Positions 40,456 to 48,951 of a DNA stretch of 64,000 nucleotides are shown piece by piece. The notes under the pieces are model-generated. The model made no database searches. It was not told where the DNA came from and saw nothing but the letters and a program-made list of their open reading frames with translations. The stretch comes from UBA5069 sp963773745 (GTDB taxonomy: Bacteria > Chloroflexota > Anaerolineae > Caldilineales > Caldilineaceae), in the NCBI GenBank assembly GCA_963773745.1, contig CAVZCL010000004.1, positions 124,001-188,000 on the forward strand, given 5' to 3'. The position numbers and the translations under genes are program-made. Within the stretch, counting starts at the first letter, position 1. Each line of letters opens with the position of its first letter.

Positions 40456-41767
40456 TTAGTCGCCACTGAGTGCGAGGACGTCGCTCAGGCGCAGTTCGGC
40501 GTCGCGGCGGAACTGGCTGACGGAGATGGTGCGGAAGAGGTAGACAGCCAGCATCAAACCTACAATTTCGAGCCCAAAGACAAGTGCATAGCCGTAGAAG
40601 GGCTGGCCGGTGAGCGCCAATGTGACATCGCGCAGCGCGCCGCTGGTGATGCTCCCCAGCGCCTGGCCGGCGAAGTTGGCCACGCCCCACGCACCAATGT
40701 AGAGGCCGGCCGCCTCGGGAATGGTCATGTCGAACATGAAGCTGAGATTGGCCACAGTCATCAGTCCGCCGCCCAACCCGAGGACGAGCACGGCAAACAT
40801 GAGCATTGACGGCCCGCCGACAACGCCCGCGAGCACAATGAGCCCAAAGCCGAGCGCCGCCCCAAACGCGCCAATGTTGGCCGTGGGCTTCTTGCCAATG
40901 CGGCGCAGCAACGGCAGCCCGCCCACCAGCGTCAGCAGCACGCCCACGCCCCAAATCGAGGTTAGCCGCGAAGTTTGGGAGACGCTCATGCCCAGCACCT
41001 CCGCGCCGTAGGGTTCAAGCAGCACATCCTGCGCGTGAATGCTGATGAGGACGAGCAGCAGGTAGAGGAAGAAGCGCTGCGCCGAGGGGTTGACCGCCAG
41101 TGTGCGCATGGCCGTCACGGGGTTGTCGGCGCTGTTCTGCACATCGCGCCCGGGCACGCTGGCCGGCTCGAGGTTGGATGCGCCCACGAGCACCATCAGG
41201 GAAGAAATCAGCCAGATGACGCCGAAGGCAGTGTAGAGCGCTTCGGTGCTGAAGTCGCGCAGTGCAATCGAGAGGCCAATCGAGACCAGCGATTGTGGAG
41301 AGGATCATGGTCGTCCACATGGCGCTGACGGCGCGGCTGCGCCAGATGGGTGCGCCCTCGCTCAGTTCGGAGACAAGCGAGAGATAGCTGACCGAGGCAA
41401 TGTTGACGCCCATGCCCCATACAGTGAATGCGCCCAGGCAGGCAATCAGCCCCAGTGCGGTGTTGTCGGCCAGCAGGTAGGCGGCATGGGCCGTCAGGTA
41501 GCTGCCAAAGGAGGCCATGAGGCCGCCCAGCACAATCCACGGCGAGCGGTGCCGCCCCCACAGGGGGTGGTGGTCGCTCCACGCGCCCATGAGCACCTGC
41601 AGTGGCGAGAGCAGATAGGGGAGCGCCACCAGAAAGCCGACCAGCAGGGCGGAGAAGCCGAGGTCGGCAATCATGACGCGGTTGAGGGTGCTTGTGACGG
41701 GGACCACGGTAATCGAAACGCCCACATGCACAAGGGTTAGCTGAAAGACGCGCCGCCAGTTCATCAT
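40456..41767 (-). pseudogene. PucC-like (BCD family) MFS transporter, one frameshift
   Basis: ATG at 41767 or 41764 opens MNWRRVFQLTLVHVGVSITV and LGFSALLVGFLVALPYLLSP, the N-terminus of PucC/BCD proteins. Near 41295 the frame changes by one, and the second part carries LLVLISIHAQDVLLEPYGAE, another PucC hallmark, to the stop at 40456. Repaired length is about 436 residues with 12 helices. PucC proteins act in bacteriochlorophyll or light-harvesting assembly in phototrophs, but homologues occur in non-phototrophs. No photosynthesis gene is nearby. The break may be an assembly error. Confidence 0.8.
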
Positions 41768-41910
41768 CTCTAAAGACCCCACAAAAGAAGGCCCCGTTCA
41801 AGAGAGCCATTCGATCGTAAACCTATGCTTTACATAGATTTGCTATGATTTCGTGAGGCCATTATCGCCACAGATGGGCGAGTGCGCAAGTGGCGGCGCG
41901 TCCAATTGAA

Positions 41911-41992
41911 CGGCTGAAGGTTAAGAGGCCAAAGGTGCGCAGGCGGTAATTGACACCCGCGCACCCTTAGCCTCTAAGCCTTCAACCCTTTT
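41911..41992 (-). terminator. Imperfect long hairpin after the patatin gene
   Basis: GGCTGAAGGTTAAGAGGC pairs imperfectly with GCCTCTAAGCCTTCAACCC, and AAGGTGCGC with GCGCACCCTT inside, immediately downstream of the patatin stop on the minus strand. Confidence 0.6.
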
Positions 41993-43207
41993 TCACTGGC
42001 GCAAAATCTCCAGTGCGGCATCGTTTGCCAGATTCACGTCATCGGGTGTGGGCGAGAATTCGGGGCCGCCGACGAGCGACTCGAGCACCTCCTGCTGGGC
42101 GAGGAAGTCGCGCATGGCCTTGCGCCCGCCATCCACGAGGGCTTCGCGCTGGCCGTCGCTCATGTCAAACTGCGTGGTGCCAATGCCGCGCGAGGGCAGC
42201 CGCACCACATGCTTGGCAAAGACGGTGACCGCCATGTTGTCGTGCGCGCTCATCATCGTGGAAACGAGGCTGGTCAGCCGGCGCACCGTGCGCAGTTCGC
42301 CCATATTTTTGGGCAGGCTAATCATCTCCGGCGGGGACGGGAGATTGGGCACCTCCAGCAGGTCGTCGATCAGAAAGCCGAGGACATTCTTTGATTTGGG
42401 CGGCCCAACGATATCCCCGACTTCGGGACGGGTGGAGAGGAAGAGCGCAATCGGGAAATTGGAGAGCATGCCGCCGTCCACAACCACAGTGCCCGCAATC
42501 TGTTCGCCCTTGTAGGGCCCCCACTCCTTCTGCCAAACGACCTCCTGCCAGAGCAGGGGGATGCTCATGGACATGCGCGCCGCCCACACAACCGGGCACT
42601 GTGGCGCGGTGGTGCGGTTGAGGAAGAGGATGCGCATGGCGGTGGTGTCGGCGGCAACGAGGGTCAGCTCCTTGCCCGTTCGCTCGTGCAGTTGCGCCAG
42701 CGTGAGGCTGCCGAAATCGCGCGCTTTGCCATCCACACTCCCCTCGTTGAGCTTGCGCTCCATCCACAATGTAAAGGCGTCGGCCGAATACCAGCCGCCC
42801 CGCTCGACAAAGGAGAAGAGGTTGCGCGGCCAGCCGCCTGCGGCCATCTGCGTGGCTATCCAGTCATCCATGCGCGACTCCACAAAATCGGGCACAAAGG
42901 GCAGATTCATTTCGTCGAGGAAGCGGCGTACGGCGCTGTCACGCACCTGCTCGCTGGTGAAGGGCGCGGGCACGCCCATGAAATTCTCGAAGACGGAACG
43001 GCCGTTGGCATCCTTCTCGGCCAGCGCGTCCTGCATCTCGGCAATCGTGTAGCCTGCGGCCAGCAGCACGGCGGTAATTGCCCCCGCCGACGTGCCCAGC
43101 AGCCGCCCCGTGCTGTGGCTGCTGTCGCGCAGCAGTTCCTCGAGCGCGCCCACAAAGACCATGCCCTTGGCGCCCCCTCCTTCAAAGACCATATCGATGA
43201 CGGACAT
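41993..43207 (-). CDS. Patatin-like phospholipase
   Basis: 404 residues, cytosolic (no signal). Oxyanion loop EGGGAKGMVF near the N-terminus, nucleophile elbow G-T-S40-A-G, and the catalytic Asp in VVVDGGMLSNFPIALF complete the Ser-Asp dyad. AAGGAG lies before ATG at 43207. It should hydrolyse membrane lipids or acyl esters. Patatins are frequent effectors of bacterial conflict systems, and this one is the last gene in a same-strand block of hydrolases with EAD1-like domains; direct cooperation is inference. Confidence 0.9.
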   Translation of the reverse strand: MSVIDMVFEGGGAKGMVFVGALEELLRDSSHSTGRLLGTSAGAITAVLLAAGYTIAEMQDALAEKDANGRSVFENFMGVPAPFTSEQVRDSAVRRFLDEMNLPFVPDFVESRMDDWIATQMAAGGWPRNLFSFVERGGWYSADAFTLWMERKLNEGSVDGKARDFGSLTLAQLHERTGKELTLVAADTTAMRILFLNRTTAPQCPVVWAARMSMSIPLLWQEVVWQKEWGPYKGEQIAGTVVVDGGMLSNFPIALFLSTRPEVGDIVGPPKSKNVLGFLIDDLLEVPNLPSPPEMISLPKNMGELRTVRRLTSLVSTMMSAHDNMAVTVFAKHVVRLPSRGIGTTQFDMSDGQREALVDGGRKAMRDFLAQQEVLESLVGGPEFSPTPDDVNLANDAALEILRQ

Positions 43208-43230
43208 TTGTTGCTCCTTTCAGTCGGGAA

Positions 43231-43275
43231 TCGGGTGTGGGGTATCGGGTGTGGGGTATCGGGTGTGGGGTGTCG
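43231..43275. repeat. Tandem 14-bp G-rich repeats
   Basis: Three full units of TCGGGTGTGGGGTA (43231-43244, 43245-43258, 43259-43272, the last slightly changed) and a partial fourth lie between the patatin gene and the EAD1 protein gene. A related phrase occurs near 20676. Confidence 0.8.
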
Positions 43276-43389
43276 GGTTTCGGCTTATCGGGTGGCTGGA
43301 TGAGTGGTTATTGGCAGATGGTGCATTGGTCATTTGCCTGGCGCCGGCACAGGTGCGCAACTTGCCAATTCATTATTTGCCAATTGCCT

Positions 43390-44714
43390 CTACACGACGC
43401 CCACATACGCATTCAGCGCGGTATCCAGCGCAGCGGCGCGACGGTTGACGCGCGACTTGGCCACCTCCACCAGCTCGACCACGCGTTGCTCGGCGTGTGC
43501 TGCCTCAAGCACGTTCCACCACAGGTCGGCCACAATGTCGCTCAGGCGAATGTAGGCGGCGTCGAGCCCTGCCTGGCTGGCCATGACAAGGGGCACGGTG
43601 CGGTCGCGGAAGTATTCCACCAGCACCTCATGCAGGCCGCGCAGTGCGCGTGCTACAGGCAGGCTCAGCAGCACGTGACTCTGCACCTGTACAGCCACAG
43701 CACCCGCCGGCTCGGGCATAGCGGCGGCTCGGGCATAGCCGCCACAATGGTGCGCTGCGGTGCGGCGGCGGGGGCAGACTCGGCAAGTTGCCCGTCTGCT
43801 GCGGTGGTGTCCACGCCTGCAGTGCCAAGCCGCTCCTCCTCCTGGTAGACGGTGACGAAGATGGAGATCGGCCCCGTGCGTTTGGGTGTGAGGTGATAGA
43901 GAAAATCGGGTGAGTCGCGTCCGGGTTGCAAGCGGAAGGTGTCGCTCTTGCTGCCGTGGATTGTGCAATCGGGCGCACTGATGCGAATGCGCAACGTGAC
44001 GAAGGCCGCGCCCTCGGGCCAGAAGACATCCACGCCGCCCGAACCTGTGACGGGCAGCCCGTCGCGCATGAGCACGGGCGATGTGGACTGACGTACGGCC
44101 ACGGCCAGCGTAAAGGCCTGCTTCACAAAGACCCGCTCGGGCACGGCCGTATCGAGACGCAGCGTCTCGAAGTGATCGCCTGCGGGCACATGGTCGGGGA
44201 GCGCATCGTCGCCTGCGCTGCGGGTGTTGCGGTTATTGTCGCCCTCATCACCGCGCGTTGCGGGGGGTGGAGACACGGTTTCGCCCGCTTGTTGTTTCGG
44301 CGGCCACTGATCTTGCGGCGTTGAGGGCTCGGGGAAATCCGGCAACGGCGGCGCCATGGGCAGCGGAAATGTGCGCATGTCGTCCGGATCCACGCCCACG
44401 CGTTGCGCCAACAACCTGCCGTGCCGCGTAAGGATGGCCTCGATGGCCCCGGCCATGCCAGGCGCTCGCTCGTACAGTGCGCGCAGCAACTGCAGCAGCC
44501 GTCCATTGGCTGCGGCCGCGGCTACAAGCGTGCGCTGGAGCAGCGCGCGTTGGGCAGGGTCTTGCCAAAACGCATCGCGGTCGAAGTTGCGCGTCTCTAT
44601 GTCGGCAGCGCGCGCCGCTTCAAGCATCGTTACCGCGTCCACATCGGCCTCTGCCAGCATCTGCACAATCAGCCGCAGCGTCGCTTCCAGTGTTGCATTC
44701 TCGCCACTTTCCAT
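43390..44714 (-). pseudogene. Protein with C-terminal EAD1-like domain, broken by a 17-bp duplication
   Basis: ATG at 44714. The N-terminal half is helical (ATLRLIVQMLAEADVDAVTM), followed by a Pro-rich linker and a beta-sandwich-like region (FVKQAFTLAVAVRQSTSPV to PISIFVTVYQEEERL). A 17-base tandem duplication (GGCTCGGGCATAGC at 43709-43722 and 43726-43739) shifts the frame. Removing it gives 435 residues and a C-terminal segment LHEVLVEYFRDRTVPLVMAS, QAGLDAAYIRLSD, LWWNVLEAAHAEQRVVELVE. This aligns with the N-terminal domain of the neighbouring trypsin protein and with EAD1. The broken frame ends early with VTCC. It could be a real variant switch, a mutation, or an assembly artefact. Confidence 0.7.
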
Positions 44715-44740
44715 GCTGTGCCGTCACTTCCTGCCTATCA

Positions 44741-44835
44741 GGTGCATCCGGTAAGTACAGGGGCTCTTCGTAGCGGCGGTTCAGCGCCGTAGGTACAAGC
44801 CGCCGCTACGAGCCCCTGTACTTACCGGATGCACC
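44741..44835. repeat. Inverted repeat with GTAAGTACAGGGGC arms and an inner CGTAGCGG repeat
   Basis: Arms 44741-44779 and 44800-44835 match apart from three extra bases; the inner ends are a CGTAGCGGCGG palindrome. This looks like one repeat family nested in another. Confidence 0.8.
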
Positions 44836-44843
44836 ACTTAATG

Positions 44844-44976
44844 GTCCGCGGCAAGCAACGTCACTGCACAGATTTCACAGATCGAACAGATAACAATCGA
44901 TGAATTACGCCTGCAATTCCGCCCTTATCTGTGCTGTTTCTGCGAGATCTGTGCAGTGACGTTGCTTGCCGCGGAC
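44844..44976. repeat. Inverted repeat with 30-bp perfect arms
   Basis: Arms 44844-44873 and 44947-44976 (GTCCGCGGCAAGCAACG start) are exact complements; inside are CACAGATTTCACAGAT and CTTATCTGTGC words similar to 55782-55879. A half copy of the CTTTGCG word family follows at 44984-45020. The gap 44715-45042 is entirely repeat. Confidence 0.85.
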
Positions 44977-45042
44977 TACTTTTCTTTGCGTTCCTTCGCG
45001 CCTTTGCACCTTTGCGTCAAGATGTTTGTTTGCGCTTGTGCG

Positions 45043-46059
45043 TCAAAGCAGTTGTGCGCCTTTCAGCCCAGCAATCACGGCCCCAATCGCAATCCCCTCG
45101 TTGCGGAAATAGGCCTCCTTGCCCCCGGGCTCGCGCAGCCAGCCGCCGCTGTGGTGGAGCGCCACCACCTCCCATGCATCGTTGAAGCAGGGCGAGCCGG
45201 ACGAGCCGGGCAGCGTATCGGTAAGGTATTGGACGACGCGTGCATCGCTGAAGACCACTACATTGTGATAGAGCGCAATTTGTTTGGGGCCGCCGCCCGG
45301 GTGCTGGATGATGTTGATGGCATCCTGCTTCTGCGTGGCCACAGGGCGCAGCGGCAGGCCGCCCCACGTCGCCACCAGCGCCGCCACATCACCACCAATC
45401 CGCGCGGCGCTCCAGTCATTCTCCAGCGAGGTGGCGAAACCGGCGTCCACATTCAGGCACGTATCGTGCGGCAGCACGTCGAGGCCGTTGGGCGTTTGTT
45501 GATAGTTGAACTGGATGATGGCGCGGCGGGCGGCGTCGGCGTCGGCCAGCACATGGTGATCGGTGATGATGAGGCCGTTGTCGCTGAGGAAGCCCGAACC
45601 GGCGGAGGGCGCGCTGTTGCCGTCACCCGGCAGCAGGATGCGCACAACAGCGCGTGCGCATGCCATGCCCTGCTCCAGGAAAGAGACGGGCAGCAGCGTG
45701 CTTCGTTCGCCGATGATCTTCTCCAGAGCAGCGGTCTTCTCCGGCCCTCGCCACGTTACGTCTGTGGCAATGTCCGCCCCGCGCACGCCGTTGAGGTCCC
45801 CCTTGGCTGCGCTCTGCAGAAAGGGGTCCTTTGGGAAACGGCGCAGCGCGGCCGCCACCACCTCGTTGACAAGCTCCTCGCCCGCAGCGGCCGTGAGGAT
45901 GTTGAACCAGTAGGTGCTGGGCATGGGGTCATAGGCGATGAAGACAGGGTTAAGCCCCACCTCCTCGGCAATCTGGTCGGCCTGCGCCTGCGTGCGGAAA
46001 CGGTAGGCGAGCACGTCGTTCAGATTGCGGAGCAGTGGATTGGTCCAGTCAACGGGCAT
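45043..46059 (-). CDS. EAD1-like domain fused to a trypsin-like serine protease
   Basis: 338 residues from ATG at 46059 (GAGGAG 7 bases upstream; an earlier ATG lacks one). Residues about 8-80 (LLRNLNDVLAYRFRTQAQAD, VGLNPVFIAYD, YWFNILTAAAGEELVNEVVA) match the effector-associated domain 1 pattern, a small helical adaptor thought to link sensors and effectors in bacterial conflict systems. The rest is a trypsin-like domain with His in LIITDHHVLAD, Asp in SLENDWSAAR and Ser in LPGSSGSPCF. No signal peptide, so it acts in the cytosol. The upstream hydrolase-trypsin gene ends 20 bases before it. Confidence 0.85.
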   Translation of the reverse strand: MPVDWTNPLLRNLNDVLAYRFRTQAQADQIAEEVGLNPVFIAYDPMPSTYWFNILTAAAGEELVNEVVAAALRRFPKDPFLQSAAKGDLNGVRGADIATDVTWRGPEKTAALEKIIGERSTLLPVSFLEQGMACARAVVRILLPGDGNSAPSAGSGFLSDNGLIITDHHVLADADAARRAIIQFNYQQTPNGLDVLPHDTCLNVDAGFATSLENDWSAARIGGDVAALVATWGGLPLRPVATQKQDAINIIQHPGGGPKQIALYHNVVVFSDARVVQYLTDTLPGSSGSPCFNDAWEVVALHHSGGWLREPGGKEAYFRNEGIAIGAVIAGLKGAQLL

Positions 46060-46079
46060 GTGACACTCCTCAAAGCATC

Positions 46080-48848
46080 TCAACGAAAGGCGCCAGTGAA
46101 GCTCTCCTCAACTTGTGCGATTAGCTGGCTGCGCGCGCGCCAGGCGGTGGTGACGACCCCTTCGCCGAACCAGTGCAGCAGATCGGCATCGGTGGCGTTG
46201 CGTGCCTGCAGCTGGCGCACAATGTCGCGCACAATGGCCTCAATGCGGCTGCCCAGGTTCGTCATCTCGGTCCGTGTTCCAATCTTGACGGGGTAGTTGC
46301 CAAGGTGGTGAAGGCCTACCAGTCGCAGCGCATCATCGAAGAGCGGCGCGCCCGAACTACCTTCCAGAGTGTCGCTGATGTAGGTGACGAATTCGGTGCT
46401 CTGATTCACCTTGCGGTTGTGGTTGAGGACATAGGCCTTGGGGTCGCCGCGTGGGTGCTGCACAATGTAAATGGCGGCCGTGCGTGCGGCGGTCACCCCT
46501 TGCACGGGCGCAAGGAAGCCCAACTCCTCGGGTGCGGGGCGGGGCAGGCCAACCAGCGTGTAATCCAGACCGCCGAAGGCCACATTGGGGCTGGTGAGGA
46601 AGAAGGCATCGGGATCGAGGCGCAGCACGTGCTGCGTTCGCGCGCCGGTGCGGATGTCGCGCTCGTAGCCGAACTCGGCCACGGCAGCGCGTGCCGCCTC
46701 GGCCAGCGGGATGACGTGGTTGTTTGTGATGATGAGGCGGCGCGCGCTGCCCAGAATCCAGCCCGTGCCAAAGCCCTGCACCAGCCCGTTGGCGGCTGCG
46801 GCCTGCGCCCACGCGTCGTCGCGGGCATCGGGCGGGAGGGCGTGGATGCCCGGCGCGCCGGGGAGTACAAGGCGCGCCACGGCGCGTCCGGCGCGCAGCA
46901 GCCCCGCCACGAGCGCGTGATCCACCAACTCATTCGTACCGATGATTGCCTCGAGCGTTTCGTCCAAATCGCCTGCCTGCTCAAGACGGAGCACTTCATC
47001 GTCGGCGTTGGCAGGATTCAGCGGGGCGGGTGCGGCGCGGCCCAGCGATGCGGCCAGCAGATCATCAGCCGAAACGGGGCCGGCGGGCGCAACCCGCGTC
47101 GCCGTGCCAAGGATGACCGCAGGAGATGGCGTCATGAGGGGTGCGACTGCCTGCGTAACCTGCACGTCCAGCGGCGCGCCTTGCGTTGCAGGCGGTGGCC
47201 GCAGCAGCGCCGCAAGCGTGTCGAGCGTGGCGCGGTCACGCAGTGGGCCGGTTGCGCCGTAGTGGCCGGTAAAGGCGGCACGCGCGCCCACGGGTGCGCT
47301 CTCAGCCGTGCGCGAGAGCAGCAGCCGCTCGGGATCGGCCTGGAGCAGCGTGCGCACGGCCAGCAACGGGTCGGGTGACGGCGCTGGTGTGGCCTGCCCC
47401 GCCAGCGCCGGTGCGTAGACATGGCGCGCCAGCCCCAGCAGCGGCGTCGCAGGCTTCTCCTCCAGCAGCCCGCTGATGAGGTAGAGCAGCGAGCGTGGGT
47501 AGGCCAGCGGCAACCAGCGCACGACGGGGTCGGCACGCTCGAGGCTATCCTCCAGATTAATGACGCGCAGCGTTTCGATGGCATCGGCGTGGGGCAGCAC
47601 GGTGCGTGCAAAGAATGCGCATGTGCAGGCGGGCGTCAGCAGGAGAAGCGTGCGGATGTGCAACCCGCTGCCCGCCCCGCTGCCCGCCCCGTTGCCCGCC
47701 CCGCTGCCCGCCAGTGCGGCGGCGTTCTCCACAAAATGGCAGGCGTGGAGCGCGCCTGCGCTGTGCGCAATCAGGTTGATTTCCAGGGGCCCATTCCGGG
47801 CAATATCTTCCTGTAGCAGTGTGAGCAGCAGCGTGCCGCCCGGCGCGCCTTCACCCACAGCGCCCGGCGGCAGCGGCAACCACGCCGCCTGCGCGTTCTC
47901 CTGCATGCTCTCCCAAATGAAACCACCCACGCTGTCGGCGTAGACGGCGCGATAGATCTCCTCGAGCGTGGTTGCGGTGAGGCCGTGGTGCGTCTTTGTT
48001 CGATAGCGGTTGATGACGTTGCGCAGCACCTGCCCGGCAAAGGCCCACACTGCGGCGGCGGTGAAGAACTCCGCCTCCACACCTGCAGGCGGTTGAGACG
48101 CCTTCACCACGCGCAGCTCCTCGAGCAGACTTGCGGAGAGGAAGCCGGTGGATTGCGCAGGCGCGCGGCTGCCGGGTGCGTTCTCCGCGTCAAACTGCGG
48201 GGGCGGGGTCGCTTGCGCAGCGTTCAGAATCGCATCGAGCGCAGCCACGGCGGCCTTGTCACCAGCCAGGTCGGCTTCCAGCGCGCGCACTTCGGCATCG
48301 GTGACCGCGTCGATTTCTGCGTCGGGGGGCGGTTCAAGCATCTCCAGGGCGGCGGGATCGTCCCCAGGCAGCCGCTCCGCCTCAAGCTGGGCGCGCAGGG
48401 CAGCAGGTGCGCCATCGGTGGCGCCGGCCGGCAGCGACTCGAAGGCCCCGCCCACGGTGGCCCACGCAGGCAGCTTGCGCGCAGCGTGCTTGAGCAGCTT
48501 GCGCAGCAGCTGTGTGAAGAGGGGCGATCCCGTCACAACGTCCACCAGCGACCCTTGCAGCGTCTCCAGCAGCCCGGACTCCCACACCACGAAGAGCGGC
48601 CAGGTTTGGCCATTCTCGGCCAGGTCGGGGTAGAGGCGGCGTGCGGTCTCCATTCCCTGCGCTTCGGTTACCAGGCCGCCGTGGAAGACGAGCGTCAGCT
48701 GCGCAGGGCGCGCCTGGGCGGCTGCGTCGGCGCGCAATGCGCGCAACATTTCGGGCAACTGCCCCGCAGGGGTGCCGACATCACCGGTGTGCTGCAGCGT
48801 GCCGCCCGGCGCCAGGTTGAGGACGTGCAGTTTAGGGTCGAAGGGCAT
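46080..48848 (-). CDS. Alpha/beta-hydrolase fused to a trypsin-like serine protease
   Basis: 922 residues. The N-terminal part has LTLVFHGGLV and the nucleophile elbow LIAHSAGALHA (Ser about 363), indicating an esterase/lipase-like alpha/beta-hydrolase. A variable Ala/Pro-rich middle follows, with GAGSGAGSG repeats near 395. The C-terminal 290 residues are a trypsin-like domain: LIITNNHVIPLAEAA, FGGLDYTLVGL, DTLEGSSGAPLF (Ser about 832). The protease part, including EAIIGTNELVDHALVAGLL before it, is paralogous to the neighbouring EAD1-trypsin protein. No signal peptide. The double catalytic layout is unusual. Confidence 0.82.
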   Translation of the reverse strand: MPFDPKLHVLNLAPGGTLQHTGDVGTPAGQLPEMLRALRADAAAQARPAQLTLVFHGGLVTEAQGMETARRLYPDLAENGQTWPLFVVWESGLLETLQGSLVDVVTGSPLFTQLLRKLLKHAARKLPAWATVGGAFESLPAGATDGAPAALRAQLEAERLPGDDPAALEMLEPPPDAEIDAVTDAEVRALEADLAGDKAAVAALDAILNAAQATPPPQFDAENAPGSRAPAQSTGFLSASLLEELRVVKASQPPAGVEAEFFTAAAVWAFAGQVLRNVINRYRTKTHHGLTATTLEEIYRAVYADSVGGFIWESMQENAQAAWLPLPPGAVGEGAPGGTLLLTLLQEDIARNGPLEINLIAHSAGALHACHFVENAAALAGSGAGNGAGSGAGSGLHIRTLLLLTPACTCAFFARTVLPHADAIETLRVINLEDSLERADPVVRWLPLAYPRSLLYLISGLLEEKPATPLLGLARHVYAPALAGQATPAPSPDPLLAVRTLLQADPERLLLSRTAESAPVGARAAFTGHYGATGPLRDRATLDTLAALLRPPPATQGAPLDVQVTQAVAPLMTPSPAVILGTATRVAPAGPVSADDLLAASLGRAAPAPLNPANADDEVLRLEQAGDLDETLEAIIGTNELVDHALVAGLLRAGRAVARLVLPGAPGIHALPPDARDDAWAQAAAANGLVQGFGTGWILGSARRLIITNNHVIPLAEAARAAVAEFGYERDIRTGARTQHVLRLDPDAFFLTSPNVAFGGLDYTLVGLPRPAPEELGFLAPVQGVTAARTAAIYIVQHPRGDPKAYVLNHNRKVNQSTEFVTYISDTLEGSSGAPLFDDALRLVGLHHLGNYPVKIGTRTEMTNLGSRIEAIVRDIVRQLQARNATDADLLHWFGEGVVTTAWRARSQLIAQVEESFTGAFR

Positions 48849-48951
48849 GGTGGGACCTCAAGTCAAAGGATTGAAGATTGAATATTGAGTCATGAAGCCA
48901 TGCCGGCAGCACAGTTCAATACTCAATCATCGATTTTCAATTTTCCGGTTG

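Noticed and set aside
40242..40469. Short open frames on both strands around 40.3 kb
   Set aside because: They are translations of the 87-bp inverted repeat and are nearly identical in both directions because of the palindrome.
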